Positions 1 to 6,661 of a stretch of 10,971 nucleotides of DNA are shown here, in pieces; positions within the stretch are counted from its first letter, which is position 1, and every line of letters starts with the position of its first letter. The translations under genes were made by a program, and so were the position numbers. A model generated the notes under the pieces. The model saw only the letters and a list, made by a program, of their open reading frames with translations, was not told the origin of the DNA and did no database searches. Origin of the DNA: Gammaproteobacteria bacterium (GTDB taxonomy: Bacteria; Pseudomonadota; Gammaproteobacteria; Arenicellales; Arenicellaceae); assembly GCA_003485905.1 (NCBI GenBank), contig DNHK01000103.1, forward strand, positions 1 through 10,971, in the 5' to 3' direction.

Positions 1-377
1 GCGATTGGGTATACTTTTGCGCCGCCGAGTTCATTGGCGCGTTGTCTAATCATTTGCGCGATTGCCGGTGTATCAATAGCTGGAATACAGTCAGGTGGCA
101 TGCATAAGCTAGTGATGCCCGCGAGCACAGCGGCTCTGGTCTCGGTTGCCAAGGTTGCTTTATGCTCCAGGCCTGGTTCTCTCATTCTCGCCCGAAGGTC
201 GACAAACCCGGGGCTGACGATTAAATCAGTAGCATCAATATTGGTGACTTTTTTATTTGTCCACGCAGGTTCTTTACCGATCGCTTCGATGATTCCTTTA
301 TTAATATAAACATTTTGCTTTTTTTCGGTACCGGTTTTAGGATCAACCAGTAGTCCGCCTTGTATAGCAATCCGCAT
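1..377 (-). CDS. pyrC': Non-catalytic dihydroorotase-like protein PyrC' (PyrX), N-terminal part, cut by window edge
   Basis: Translating the minus strand from the ATG at 377-375 gives 125 complete codons that run off the left edge. The N-terminal beta domain is followed by a segment matching the first metal-binding region of dihydroorotases (SPGFVDL...REPG, residues 55-69, then an ITSLCMPP strand). In active enzymes the sequence after FVDL is HxH, which binds zinc; here residues 62-64 are Arg-Ala-Arg, so both histidines are gone. This is the signature of the pseudo-dihydroorotase PyrC' of pseudomonads, which has no activity but is needed to assemble the dodecameric aspartate carbamoyltransferase. 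The start codon shares one base with the pyrB stop (TAATG), implying translational coupling and matched amounts. A genuine pyrC should exist elsewhere in the genome (inference). Later metal ligands lie outside the window and could not be checked. Confidence 0.93.
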   Translation of the reverse strand, partial: MRIAIQGGLLVDPKTGTEKKQNVYINKGIIEAIGKEPAWTNKKVTNIDATDLIVSPGFVDLRARMREPGLEHKATLATETRAAVLAGITSLCMPPDCIPAIDTPAIAQMIRQRANELGGAKVYPI

Positions 378-1363
378 TACTCTCCGGCTCCTTCAGCGCC
401 ACTCATCACCATCGATAATACGGACATTCTGATGGCAATGCCGTTAGTAACTTGCGGCAATATTAGCGATTTGGAAGAGTCTGCCATACTTGAAGAAATT
501 TCCAGACCACGGTTTATCGGTCCAGGGTGCATTACAATCGCGTCTTTATTTGCGGCTGCCATGCGTTCTTCTGTGAGCCCCCATGTTTTAAAGTATTCTT
601 GTTCGCTAGCGATCAGTTGACCCGTCATGCGCTCCCTTTGCAATCGCAACATTATCACCACATCTACGTTATCAAGGCCTGTGTCCATTGACGTATGAGC
701 GGTTACCCCTAGTGATTCAACGTCGGTAGGGATAAGGGTATTTGGTCCAATAACGCGTATGTCCGGGACGCCTAGTATTACAAGCGCTTGAATTTGAGAG
801 CGAGCGACACGTGAATGAAGAACATCGCCCACAATGGCGACCGCAAGCTTCGAAAAATCAGGCTTGTGCTGTCGAATGGTAAACATGTCTAACATCGCCT
901 GGGTTGGATGGGCGTGGCGTCCGTCGCCAGCGTTTACAACTTGCAGCTGATTATTAAGATGGGTCGCGATCAGGTGCGCTGCGCCGGCGTGACTATCTCT
1001 TACGATTAGCATATCGGCATGCATCGCTTGAAGATTTCGTGCTGTATCAAGCAAAGTTTCGCCCTTACTTGTTGAGGAGCGCTGAGCACTTAGATTGATA
1101 ACGTCTGCAGATAGGCGTTTAGCTGCAATTTCAAATGTTGTTCGGGTACGCGTGCTTGGCTCAAAAAAAAGATTTACGATAGTGTAGCCGCGCAGCAGAG
1201 GTGCTTTTTTAATTTTTCGTTGACCAAAATCGATGAACCGCTCGGCGGTCTCCATGATTTCGGTCAATAAAGATTGGGAAAGACCATCTATGGTCAGGAA
1301 GTGTCTTAAGCTTCCATCCTCGTTTAACTGGATATGCGAGTCGCGTAAACCGCTACTACTCAC
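377..1363 (-). CDS. pyrB: Aspartate carbamoyltransferase catalytic subunit
   Basis: The 328-residue product catalyses carbamoyl phosphate + aspartate to N-carbamoylaspartate, the first committed step of pyrimidine synthesis, in the cytoplasm. The carbamoyl-phosphate loop [13 protein letters not shown] is at residues 66-78. The neighbouring-subunit loop [12 protein letters not shown] (residues 96-107, K100) is intact, as are the HPTQ motif (152-155), the aspartate-binding LRLQRERM segment (239-246) and [10 protein letters not shown] (279-288). Length and motifs fit an intact enzyme of the class that pairs with a dihydroorotase-like subunit. The start is GTG at 1363-1361, overlapping the pyrR stop by four bases (GTGA), and the stop overlaps the pyrC' start. 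No pyrI regulatory subunit gene is present, as expected when PyrC' is the partner. Family knowledge predicts feedback inhibition by nucleotides acting on this chain itself. Confidence 0.97.
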   Translation of the reverse strand: MSSSGLRDSHIQLNEDGSLRHFLTIDGLSQSLLTEIMETAERFIDFGQRKIKKAPLLRGYTIVNLFFEPSTRTRTTFEIAAKRLSADVINLSAQRSSTSKGETLLDTARNLQAMHADMLIVRDSHAGAAHLIATHLNNQLQVVNAGDGRHAHPTQAMLDMFTIRQHKPDFSKLAVAIVGDVLHSRVARSQIQALVILGVPDIRVIGPNTLIPTDVESLGVTAHTSMDTGLDNVDVVIMLRLQRERMTGQLIASEQEYFKTWGLTEERMAAANKDAIVMHPGPINRGLEISSSMADSSKSLILPQVTNGIAIRMSVLSMVMSGAEGAGE

Positions 1364-1875
1364 TTTGTCTCACGAATTCGTTTCACTATTTCAAAGGCCA
1401 ACGGCTCGGGGCCGAGCAATTTTACATGTTCATTAGGGGCTAAGGAAAGCCGTAAAGGGCAAATATCTGCGCGAATCGGCAATTCGTGGCCGTCTCGTTC
1501 GATTAAACTGACTAAACTGACTTTTTTTGGCCGTCCGGAGTCGAATAATTCGTTCATTGCGGCTCGAATTGTACGTCCGGTATGAATCACATCATCAACT
1601 AATATTACATGCGTATCGTCAAGACTAAACGGTAGTTCAGAGCCGCCTACTTCAGGTTGCAGCCCAACCATTGCGAAATCGTCGCGATAAAAACTAATAT
1701 CAATATACCCTGGAGGTTCAGCTCGCCCGAGTCTCTTCTGCAATTCATCAACGATCCAGGCACCACCGCGACGTATACCTACTAGCACGGCGTCTGAATA
1801 CGTATCTGTTTGTAAACTGTCGACAACACTAGTTAGCAGCGATTCGACCGTTGGGATTCTAGGTATATTGGACAC
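1360..1875 (-). CDS. pyrR: PyrR: pyrimidine operon regulator / uracil phosphoribosyltransferase family protein
   Basis: The 171-residue product is a type I phosphoribosyltransferase. The PRPP-binding loop is clear at residues 90-102 ([13 protein letters not shown]), and the family segments [10 protein letters not shown] (31-40) and SFYRDD (61-66) are present. In Bacillus, PyrR binds pyr mRNA to cause attenuation and has uracil phosphoribosyltransferase activity; in pseudomonads it lies next to pyrB and is thought to regulate pyrimidine genes. No PyrR-binding leader or attenuator was recognised here: only 13 bases separate it from ruvX, so any control would act through a distant promoter or in trans. 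The start is GTG (1875-1873) with only a weak purine stretch upstream. This residue count matches the family, and the first conserved helix begins soon after, so the start is likely correct. Confidence 0.93.
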   Translation of the reverse strand: MSNIPRIPTVESLLTSVVDSLQTDTYSDAVLVGIRRGGAWIVDELQKRLGRAEPPGYIDISFYRDDFAMVGLQPEVGGSELPFSLDDTHVILVDDVIHTGRTIRAAMNELFDSGRPKKVSLVSLIERDGHELPIRADICPLRLSLAPNEHVKLLGPEPLAFEIVKRIRETK

Positions 1876-1888
1876 AGGTAACTCGTGA

Positions 1889-2341
1889 TTAATCAGGATT
1901 GTTGGTTTGTTGAATTGTCTGCTCGTTCATCCAGGTATTGAGTATTTCGAGTGCAGCATATTGGTCTCTTAGAGCAGTTCTATTATGCGCTTTGATGCCC
2001 TGTTCGGCTAATGCATTGTTCGCCGCTAATGTCGTATAAGCTTCATCTATTATCTCGACCTGTAAATCGTACTGTGAGGTTAGTTGGCCGATAAACGCAT
2101 CGCGGGCGTTGTTAAAGCGTCTGTTACTCTGATTTTTTGAGCCACTTGTAGATGCCTGACCAATGATTGCAAGTTCTGGCTGCCATTCGTTTAGTATTTT
2201 TTTTAACGCGACAGCATCCGCAATGCCGGAATTTGCGTTAATCGTAGTTAAAGGTCGACCACTATTGGTAGCCGTTTGTCCGACCGCTATTCCAATCCGT
2301 TTCAAACCAAAATCGAAACACAGCACGGTCGTACCCTTCAT
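1889..2341 (-). CDS. ruvX: RuvX/YqgF-family RNase H-fold nuclease, with degenerate motifs
   Basis: The 150-residue product has the YqgF fold signature. Strand 1 is CFDFGLKRIGIAVGQ (residues 8-22, first acidic residue D10), there is an IIDE strand (97-100), and a C-terminal RDQYAALEIL helix carries D126. Family members act in 16S rRNA 5'-end maturation (E. coli YqgF) or cut Holliday junctions (mycobacterial RuvX). Two normally conserved motifs are altered. The usual vvGlPlnmdG becomes IIGQASTSGS (59-68), losing the Pro and the Asn-Met-Asp. The usual DERLTT becomes DEAYTT (99-104), losing the Arg. The three acidic positions are kept, so metal binding may persist. In gammaproteobacteria the gene usually follows algH/yqgE, as here. 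The start is ATG at 2341-2339, with no strong ribosome binding site in the 63-base gap. Confidence 0.9.
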   Translation of the reverse strand: MKGTTVLCFDFGLKRIGIAVGQTATNSGRPLTTINANSGIADAVALKKILNEWQPELAIIGQASTSGSKNQSNRRFNNARDAFIGQLTSQYDLQVEIIDEAYTTLAANNALAEQGIKAHNRTALRDQYAALEILNTWMNEQTIQQTNNPD

Positions 2342-2404
2342 GTGATAAGACTCGAACGCTTAGCTAGAGCAAATATATCCAATAAACTGATGTTTTTAAT
2401 AATG

Positions 2405-2989
2405 TTATGCATGGCCAGCATGAATTGACATTTTATCAATATCTATTCCCAGAGATTCGGCTGTTGCACGCCAACAATTCTCATGTTTCGTTCTAAAAAT
2501 TAACTGCTGTGTTGCGTTAGCATGTAGCCAGGAGTTATCAATAAGCTCCTGCTCAAGTTGGCCGGGCCCCCATCCTGCGTAGCCAAGAAATAATAAATAC
2601 TCACTGGGAGCAGTGCCTATACCAATGGATTCTAATATGTCGCGGGAGCTGGTAAGACTTAGCTGGTCAGAGACTTTGATGGAAGACTCCCAAGCACTGT
2701 CAGCGGAGTGGAGAATTAGGCCTCGGTTCGAATGTACTGGGCCACCATGCAGAACTTGGCTTTGCGACAAGATTTCAAGATTGTCCGGGTCGTCAATAGA
2801 GATCCCTAATTCTGTCAGTACTTCTGCCAGGGATACTTTAGATGGCCGATTGATGGTTATACCTAAGGCGCCTTTTGTATCGTGTTCGCAAATTAGCGTA
2901 ACCGTTTGTTTAAAATGCGGGTCCTGCATGCCGGGACTAGCTATTAGTAATTGTCCTGCAAGTGAGAATGAATTATCGGAGTGATCCAT
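2405..2989 (-). CDS. algH: AlgH / YqgE (UPF0301, DUF179) family protein
   Basis: The 194-residue cytoplasmic protein contains the full family signature. GQLLIASPGMQDPHFKQTV (residues 12-30) leads into LICEHDTKGALGITINRP (32-49); HGGPV is at 81-85; and YAGWGPGQLEQELIDNSW (137-154) lies in the C-terminal half. The biochemical function is unknown. In P. aeruginosa AlgH was reported to affect alginate gene expression, and YqgE proteins are widespread in Proteobacteria next to ruvX/yqgF, as here. Length is close to the usual 185-190 residues and nothing is missing. It starts 20 bases after the tonB-like gene with no obvious strong ribosome binding site, so it probably belongs to the same transcript. 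The conserved SLAGQLLIASP block begins nine residues after this ATG, which supports the start. Confidence 0.95.
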   Translation of the reverse strand: MDHSDNSFSLAGQLLIASPGMQDPHFKQTVTLICEHDTKGALGITINRPSKVSLAEVLTELGISIDDPDNLEILSQSQVLHGGPVHSNRGLILHSADSAWESSIKVSDQLSLTSSRDILESIGIGTAPSEYLLFLGYAGWGPGQLEQELIDNSWLHANATQQLIFRTKHENCWRATAESLGIDIDKMSIHAGHA

Positions 2990-3009
2990 TGAGTTTAAGT
3001 TCTTTACTG

Positions 3010-3909
3010 TTAATTTGCTCGGTCGACAGCCCGGGTATTTAGCTCGCCCTCGAGAAAGTGAAATGACCGAGTGATATGGATAATGTCGCTAGTAGCTTTT
3101 AGTTCTTCAGGGAACGCTGCGAATGGGCTGGCTAATTCAATGAATCGAATAGCTGCGTCGTTCAAAAATGGGTAAGCAGAGCGTTTAACCAAATTAACTT
3201 CATTTATGCTGCCATCGGGGTTAATTGCAACATCAACAATGAGTTCTGCTGATATCTGTTGCTGTCGCGCTTGAGCTGGATAATTTGCGTTGCCGACGCT
3301 TTCCACTTGTTCTCGCCACATTGCCATGTAATTTGCGGCGGCGTCTGATTTAACGCTCGGCGACAAGAATGTGCGCCGTGGTTTTTTTTGGTATTCCTGC
3401 CAACGTTGACTGATTTGCGCAATTAGGCGCCGACGTTCTGCTGTCGCGATAGCAGCCGTATTATCAGTAGGGGATTCTTCCGTCGGTTCGACGACGGAAG
3501 GAGGCGCGGTGGTTTCTAGACTTTCTGATGGGGTGCTAAACTGCAAACCGTCAATGGTTTGAATGTCAGGCGATGGACTATCATTTTGTTGTTGTGGGCT
3601 TGCTGAGCTAGTAGCCGAATCTTGTGTGTCTGGCTCGAAGGGCAGGGGGCTTTGGGCAACCGTTTCTGCGTCTCCTCCTCCAAGGCTATCGTGTTGCGCG
3701 ATGAAGTCAGCATCTTCAGCTTCTTGGTAGTTGGGGGCATTCACGAGAAGGATCTCGAGTGTGTTGCTTAATTCAGGTTGAGATGCGATTTTTGGAAGTG
3801 TGAAGCCAACTCCAAGTATTACGACGATATGAGCAACTAATGAAATAAACGCGGAAACACCTAACCGTTCGGTGTTATGGGTGTCAATTTGTAACTCGAT
3901 GGCCTTCAC
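3010..3909 (-). CDS. tonB3: TonB-like energy transducer (TonB3 type), next to algH and gshB
   Basis: The 299-residue protein has one N-terminal membrane anchor (about residues 18-38). A Pro/Ser/Glu/Thr-rich periplasmic spacer follows (about 60-155), then a charged helical stretch (157-178) and a TonB C-terminal domain with the NYP signature (209-211) and the strand-turn INPDGSINEV (229-238). Within the anchor the SLVAH sequence (23-27) fits the Ser-x3-His pattern that in E. coli TonB is required for coupling to ExbB/ExbD. In P. aeruginosa the TonB3 gene at this position (PA0406) has been linked to twitching motility and pilus assembly, which fits the nearby pil genes, although here it is transcribed away from them. 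The predicted start is GTG (3909-3907), seven bases after the gshB stop. No exbB/exbD genes are nearby, so it would use partners encoded elsewhere. The symbol is by position and architecture. Confidence 0.88.
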   Translation of the reverse strand: MKAIELQIDTHNTERLGVSAFISLVAHIVVILGVGFTLPKIASQPELSNTLEILLVNAPNYQEAEDADFIAQHDSLGGGDAETVAQSPLPFEPDTQDSATSSASPQQQNDSPSPDIQTIDGLQFSTPSESLETTAPPSVVEPTEESPTDNTAAIATAERRRLIAQISQRWQEYQKKPRRTFLSPSVKSDAAANYMAMWREQVESVGNANYPAQARQQQISAELIVDVAINPDGSINEVNLVKRSAYPFLNDAAIRFIELASPFAAFPEELKATSDIIHITRSFHFLEGELNTRAVDRAN

Positions 3910-3916
3910 TCTTACT

Positions 3917-4867
3917 TTATGCGTTTATTAACCTTTCAATTTCGTCGAGTAGATCGCCGGCAATATCGCAACCAAATTGATCATTAAGCTCACGGATGCA
4001 TGTAGGGCTGGTTACATTTATTTCCGTAATTCGATCACCGATAACATCCAATCCGGCGAAAATAATCCCACGCTTTGCTAGTTCAGGCCCCACAATGCTG
4101 GCAATAGCTCGATCTGAGTCACTAATTTTTTGTCCTACCCCAGAACCACCAGCGGCGAGATTCCCTCGAGTTTCCCCCTTTTTTGGAATACGGGCTAGGA
4201 CAAAATCAGCTGGTTTGCCATTGATCATTAATATGCGCTTGTCACCTTCTACTATCTCTGGAAGAAATGTTTGTACCATGGTGAAGCGGGTGTTGTGTGC
4301 CGTCATGTGTTCCAACACAACATTTATGTTTGGATCTTTCGCTGCGAGCCGGAAAATTGAAGCGCCGCCCATCCCATCCAGAGGCTTAATAATGGTGTCC
4401 CTATGTTCGTCTATAAAGGACTTAATCTGCTCGCTATTGCGTGAGATTAGGGTTGGGGGAGTTAGTTCCGGAAACCATGCGGTAAACACTTTTTCATTAC
4501 AGTCCCGCAGAGAGGCGGGCTTATTGATGATAAGTACATTCTCTTCCTCAGCTCGTTCAAGCATATAGGTAACGTATATATATTCCAGATCGAAAGGCGG
4601 GTCTTTGCGCATTAGAATAACGTCTAGCGAAGCCAATGATTGGTCGCTTGGAGTGCCGAGGTTATAAAAATTCTGAGGGTCTCTTTCGACGGTAAGCGGT
4701 CGCATGGATGCGCGGGGATGACCATCAGCGAGATATAAGTCCCCCATTTCCATGTACTGAATTGACCATTCGCGATCTGTAGCGCGCCACAGCATTTCTA
4801 GAGTGCTGTCTTTTTTGTAATTGGTGGACGATATCGGGTCCATAATCACACCAATATTAATACTCAT
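3917..4867 (-). CDS. gshB: Glutathione synthetase
   Basis: The 316-residue ATP-grasp ligase joins gamma-glutamylcysteine and glycine using ATP, the second step of glutathione synthesis in the cytoplasm. Seen in the sequence: the proteobacterial N-terminal segment GVIMDPI (residues 6-12); the RKDPPFD substrate-region motif (87-93); the ATP-binding IIKPLDGMGGASIFR (159-173); the RGNLAAGGSG loop (234-243); and the metal-binding TEINVTSPTC (281-290). Length is exactly that of typical GshB, and no key residue is missing. It is the first gene of the minus-strand run. The ATG at 4867-4865 has a modest AGG-type ribosome binding site seven bases upstream, and the 220-bp region beyond it must hold its promoter. 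gshA is not in the window, which is normal for this arrangement. Confidence 0.97.
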   Translation of the reverse strand: MSINIGVIMDPISSTNYKKDSTLEMLWRATDREWSIQYMEMGDLYLADGHPRASMRPLTVERDPQNFYNLGTPSDQSLASLDVILMRKDPPFDLEYIYVTYMLERAEEENVLIINKPASLRDCNEKVFTAWFPELTPPTLISRNSEQIKSFIDEHRDTIIKPLDGMGGASIFRLAAKDPNINVVLEHMTAHNTRFTMVQTFLPEIVEGDKRILMINGKPADFVLARIPKKGETRGNLAAGGSGVGQKISDSDRAIASIVGPELAKRGIIFAGLDVIGDRITEINVTSPTCIRELNDQFGCDIAGDLLDEIERLINA

Positions 4868-5087
4868 AAATAAACCTATAGTTTAAGTTCATGTTTAATT
4901 CTACTATCTATTCGTACTAGTCTATCGTTAATAGGTTTTGATTATTGCTGATCTTCAGAATATGGAGAGCGCCTCATCAATATCTGTGTTGAAAAGACGA
5001 CCATTATACAATTAATCATCGATCATCTACCCGGGAATAGGGGCATAGAAAATTTTGGTTAAGGAAACTGAAACTAATCTTTAATTA
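4868..5087. promoter_or_regulatory. Divergent intergenic region between gshB and the HAD gene
   Basis: This AT-rich region of 220 bp must carry the promoters of both outward-facing genes. On the plus strand TTGAAA (4989-4994) and TATACA (5005-5010) look like promoter boxes, but they are only 10 bp apart, so they do not form one normal sigma-70 promoter; either could belong to a different pair. On the minus strand no pair at 16-18 bp spacing stood out. A purine-rich AAGGAAA at 5061-5067 is 20 bases before the HAD start, too far for a standard ribosome binding site. The short direct repeat ATCATCGATCATC spans about 5016-5028. I found no terminator, RNA gene or convincing small gene here. Confidence 0.4.
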
Positions 5088-5672
5088 ATGCCGCTCGCGG
5101 TAGATCTTGACGGAACCTTATGCCATACCGACACGCTTTTCGAGAGTCTTTTGTTGCTATTACGCACTCGTCCGTTACAGTTTATTAGTAGCTTGCGTTT
5201 GCTTGGTAATCGGGCTCGTTTTAAGCAATATGTATTCAGTCGTGTACAGCTTGATTTGACTAGTTTGGATTGGAATCAACCGCTGATACACTATTTGCGA
5301 GAGCAGCGGAGGGTTGGGAGGCCCATGTGCTTGGCCACGGCGGCAGATAATTCAATAGCTCAGCGCGTAGCAGCTGATTTGGGTATATTTGATCGCGTAA
5401 TAGCGAGTACCGGCGGTAAAAATATTAAAGGACCAGCTAAGGCGCTTGAGTTGTGTGCATTGTTTGGAGAGCGTAAATTTGTTTACGCTGGCGATGCACT
5501 GGCTGATTGTAGCGTGTGGGAGTATTCTGCGGGCGCTATTGTGGTGGGCGATTTACAACCCCGATATTCATCTGGTGAATTTGTGCCGGTGGAGGCCAGG
5601 TATGCTGCATTGCGGCTAACGTCACTGCGAGGAAAGGCATTAAGTATTTATATGCGGCTTATTGATCGTTGA
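5088..5672 (+). CDS. Stand-alone HAD-superfamily phosphatase domain, related to the N-terminal half of HAD-UbiA fusion proteins
   Basis: The 194-residue soluble protein carries all four HAD motifs. Motif I is VDLDGT (residues 5-10, nucleophile D6 and acid D8), motif II is CLATAA (81-86, T84), the motif III lysine is probably K118, and motif IV is YAGDALAD (133-140, D136 and D140). It is therefore likely an active Mg-dependent phosphohydrolase; the substrate is unknown. The pattern (short cap, then LATAADNSIAQRVAADLGIFD, residues 82-102) resembles the N-terminal domain that many bacteria fuse to a UbiA-type membrane prenyltransferase. Here the protein ends at a sequence like the linker just before the first membrane helix, and no prenyltransferase follows. 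The start is fixed by an in-frame stop at 5082-5084 and by motif I being at residue 5. No good ribosome binding site is visible. Family assignment is by eye; the fusion relationship is inference. Confidence 0.82.
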   Translation: MPLAVDLDGTLCHTDTLFESLLLLLRTRPLQFISSLRLLGNRARFKQYVFSRVQLDLTSLDWNQPLIHYLREQRRVGRPMCLATAADNSIAQRVAADLGIFDRVIASTGGKNIKGPAKALELCALFGERKFVYAGDALADCSVWEYSAGAIVVGDLQPRYSSGEFVPVEARYAALRLTSLRGKALSIYMRLIDR

Positions 5673-5796
5673 GCTGGTTCTTTGTCGTTTGCGGGTTTAT
5701 CGCTACGCTTATTAAATGTTGATATTGCGTTAGCCAATTGTTTGTCACTTGGAAGGGTTAACAGGTATCCTCTGTAGCTGTAAATATGTCCTATTT

Positions 5797-5812
5797 TGCG
5801 GTAAAAACCGCA
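5797..5812 (+). promoter_or_regulatory. Perfect 6-bp hairpin in the pilG leader
   Basis: The sequence TGCGGT-AAAA-ACCGCA forms a perfect 6-bp stem with a four-base loop. It ends 16 bases before the GGAGG ribosome binding site of pilG. No T-run follows on the plus strand, so it is not an intrinsic terminator. It would lie in the 5' untranslated leader of the pil transcript if either candidate promoter upstream is used. A role in mRNA stability, in translation control, or as an operator for a dimeric DNA-binding protein are all possible; none is shown by sequence alone. Confidence 0.4.
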
Positions 5813-5828
5813 GTTCTATCATAGTTTT

Positions 5829-5833
5829 GGAGG
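5829..5833 (+). promoter_or_regulatory. Ribosome binding site GGAGG deciding the pilG TTG start
   Basis: A consensus GGAGG lies seven bases before the TTG at 5841. The alternative in-frame TTG at 5835 is only one base away from it and cannot be used efficiently. This fixes the pilG start at 5841 despite the rare TTG initiation codon. Confidence 0.75.
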
Positions 5834-5840
5834 TTTGAGA

Positions 5841-6224
5841 TTGTCGGTTAAAGTCATGGTTATAGATGATAGTAATACCATCAGAAAGTCCGCTGAAGTA
5901 ATACTCAAACAAGAAGGCTTTGAAGTCTTCACTGCATCTGACGGTTTCGAGGCAATGTCTGTTATCACAGATCGTCGCCCCGACATAATATTCGTTGACA
6001 TTATGATGCCGCGTATTGACGGGTATCAGACCTGTAAATTGATAAAAAATAATCGATTTTTTAAAAATACACCGGTGGTGATGCTTTCGAGCAAAGATGG
6101 TCTTTTTGATCGCGCTCGTGGGCGAGTTGCTGGTTCTGAGCAACACATAAACAAACCTTTTAGTAAGCAAGAGTTATTGCAAGCCATCGATCGGTACGTG
6201 AAAGTCGTTGACCCTAGCCAATGA
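5841..6224 (+). CDS. pilG: PilG: single-domain response regulator of the Pil-Chp twitching system
   Basis: The 127-residue CheY-like receiver has the acidic pair D9-D10, phosphoacceptor D53 (in FVDIMMPRIDGYQTC, 51-65), switch serine S83 in LSSKDGLFD and lysine K105 in NKPFSK. The stretch IIFVDIMMPRIDGYQTC...LIKNN is diagnostic for PilG rather than PilH or CheY. In P. aeruginosa, phospho-PilG produced by ChpA promotes pilus extension and stimulates the adenylate cyclase CyaB. The start is TTG at 5841 with GGAGG seven bases upstream; a TTG at 5835 would add two residues but leaves no room for the ribosome. It is the first gene of the plus-strand pil-chp run, with pilH 37 bases downstream. No output domain is attached, as is normal for PilG. 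Confidence 0.95.
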   Translation: MSVKVMVIDDSNTIRKSAEVILKQEGFEVFTASDGFEAMSVITDRRPDIIFVDIMMPRIDGYQTCKLIKNNRFFKNTPVVMLSSKDGLFDRARGRVAGSEQHINKPFSKQELLQAIDRYVKVVDPSQ

Positions 6225-6261
6225 AAATTATGTTGATTAAACAATCCAGAAGGAATCTATC

Positions 6262-6624
6262 ATGCGTGTAAAGAAAGTGTTGCTGGTAGACGATTCGCCG
6301 ACCGATCAGTTGGTAGTGATACGTATATTAGCTAGCCAAAACTTTGACATAGTCACTGCAGGTAACGGTGAAGAAGCAATTGAAAAGGCTAAGCGTGAAT
6401 CACCCGATTGCATATTGATGGATGTGGTCATGCCCGGAATTAACGGGTTTCAAGCCACCCGCGCACTTGCAAAAGATCCTGCGACTAAGGATATACCGGT
6501 AATTATTTTGTCTTCCAAAGGCCAGCAGACCGATAAGATTTGGGGTGAACGCCAAGGCGCTAAAGGGTATCTGGTTAAACCGGTTAGCGAGAGCGATCTA
6601 ATAAGTAAGCTAGAGGAGCTCTAG
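6262..6624 (+). CDS. pilH: PilH: second single-domain response regulator of the Pil-Chp system
   Basis: The 120-residue receiver domain has D10-D11, phosphoacceptor D54 (LMDVVMPGINGFQATR, 52-67), switch serine S84 in LSSKGQQTDK and lysine K106 in LVKPVSE. The run VMPGINGFQATR followed by TDKIWGERQGAKGYLVKP is typical of PilH. In P. aeruginosa PilH opposes PilG: it promotes retraction and may drain phosphate from ChpA. The ATG at 6262 has a good ribosome binding site, AAGGA at 6250-6254, seven bases away. All residues needed for phosphorylation are present. The gene is followed by an unusual 122-base spacer before pilI. Confidence 0.95.
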   Translation: MRVKKVLLVDDSPTDQLVVIRILASQNFDIVTAGNGEEAIEKAKRESPDCILMDVVMPGINGFQATRALAKDPATKDIPVIILSSKGQQTDKIWGERQGAKGYLVKPVSESDLISKLEEL

Positions 6625-6661
6625 GTGAGTCTTTATTGGCTAAAGATGATCGTACCAGGGG

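Larger units (their letters stand above)
5673..5840 (+). promoter_or_regulatory. HAD-pilG intergenic region with candidate pilG promoters
   Basis: This 168-bp gap precedes the pil-chp genes and most likely holds their promoter. Two weak sigma-70-like candidates can be seen. One is TTGTCA (5742-5747) with TATCCT (5766-5771), an 18-bp spacer. The other is TTAACA (5758-5763) with TAAATA (5781-5786), a 17-bp spacer, whose -10 matches only half of the consensus. A perfect hairpin (5797-5812) lies between these and the ribosome binding site. The hairpin lacks a following T-run, so transcription from the HAD gene could also continue into pilG. Neither promoter candidate is strong enough to be sure. 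Confidence 0.35.

Noticed and set aside
1360..2341. PyrR-binding attenuator or leader before pyrR-pyrB
   Set aside because: Only 13 bases separate ruvX and pyrR, and pyrR and pyrB overlap, leaving no room for an anti-terminator/terminator leader.
2613..2984. Plus-strand open frame of 123 codons opposite algH
   Set aside because: Shadow of the conserved algH gene, with no recognisable protein features.
3996..4568. Long plus-strand open frame of 190 codons opposite gshB
   Set aside because: It lies wholly antisense to a clear, intact gshB; its translation shows no recognisable domain and is low-complexity, as expected for a shadow frame.
4857..4892. 11-codon upstream ORF overlapping the gshB start on the minus strand
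   Set aside because: No convincing ribosome binding site; in AT-rich leaders such ORFs are expected by chance.
4989..5010. TTGAAA / TATACA as a sigma-70 promoter for the HAD gene
   Set aside because: The two boxes are only 10 bp apart instead of about 17, so they cannot act as a single normal promoter.
5797..5812. Hairpin considered as an intrinsic terminator of the HAD gene
   Set aside because: No T-run follows the stem on the plus strand, and on the minus strand it is followed by A-rich sequence; it does not fit an intrinsic terminator.
5745..6170. Minus-strand open frame of 141 codons opposite the pilG region
   Set aside because: It overlaps the pilG coding region and its promoter region antisense, has no family resemblance, and pilG is unambiguous.
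6221..6271. 16-codon ORF bridging the pilG stop and pilH start (ATG overlapping the pilG TGA)
   Set aside because: Very short, no separate ribosome binding site, and pilH already has a good one, so there is no need to invoke coupling.
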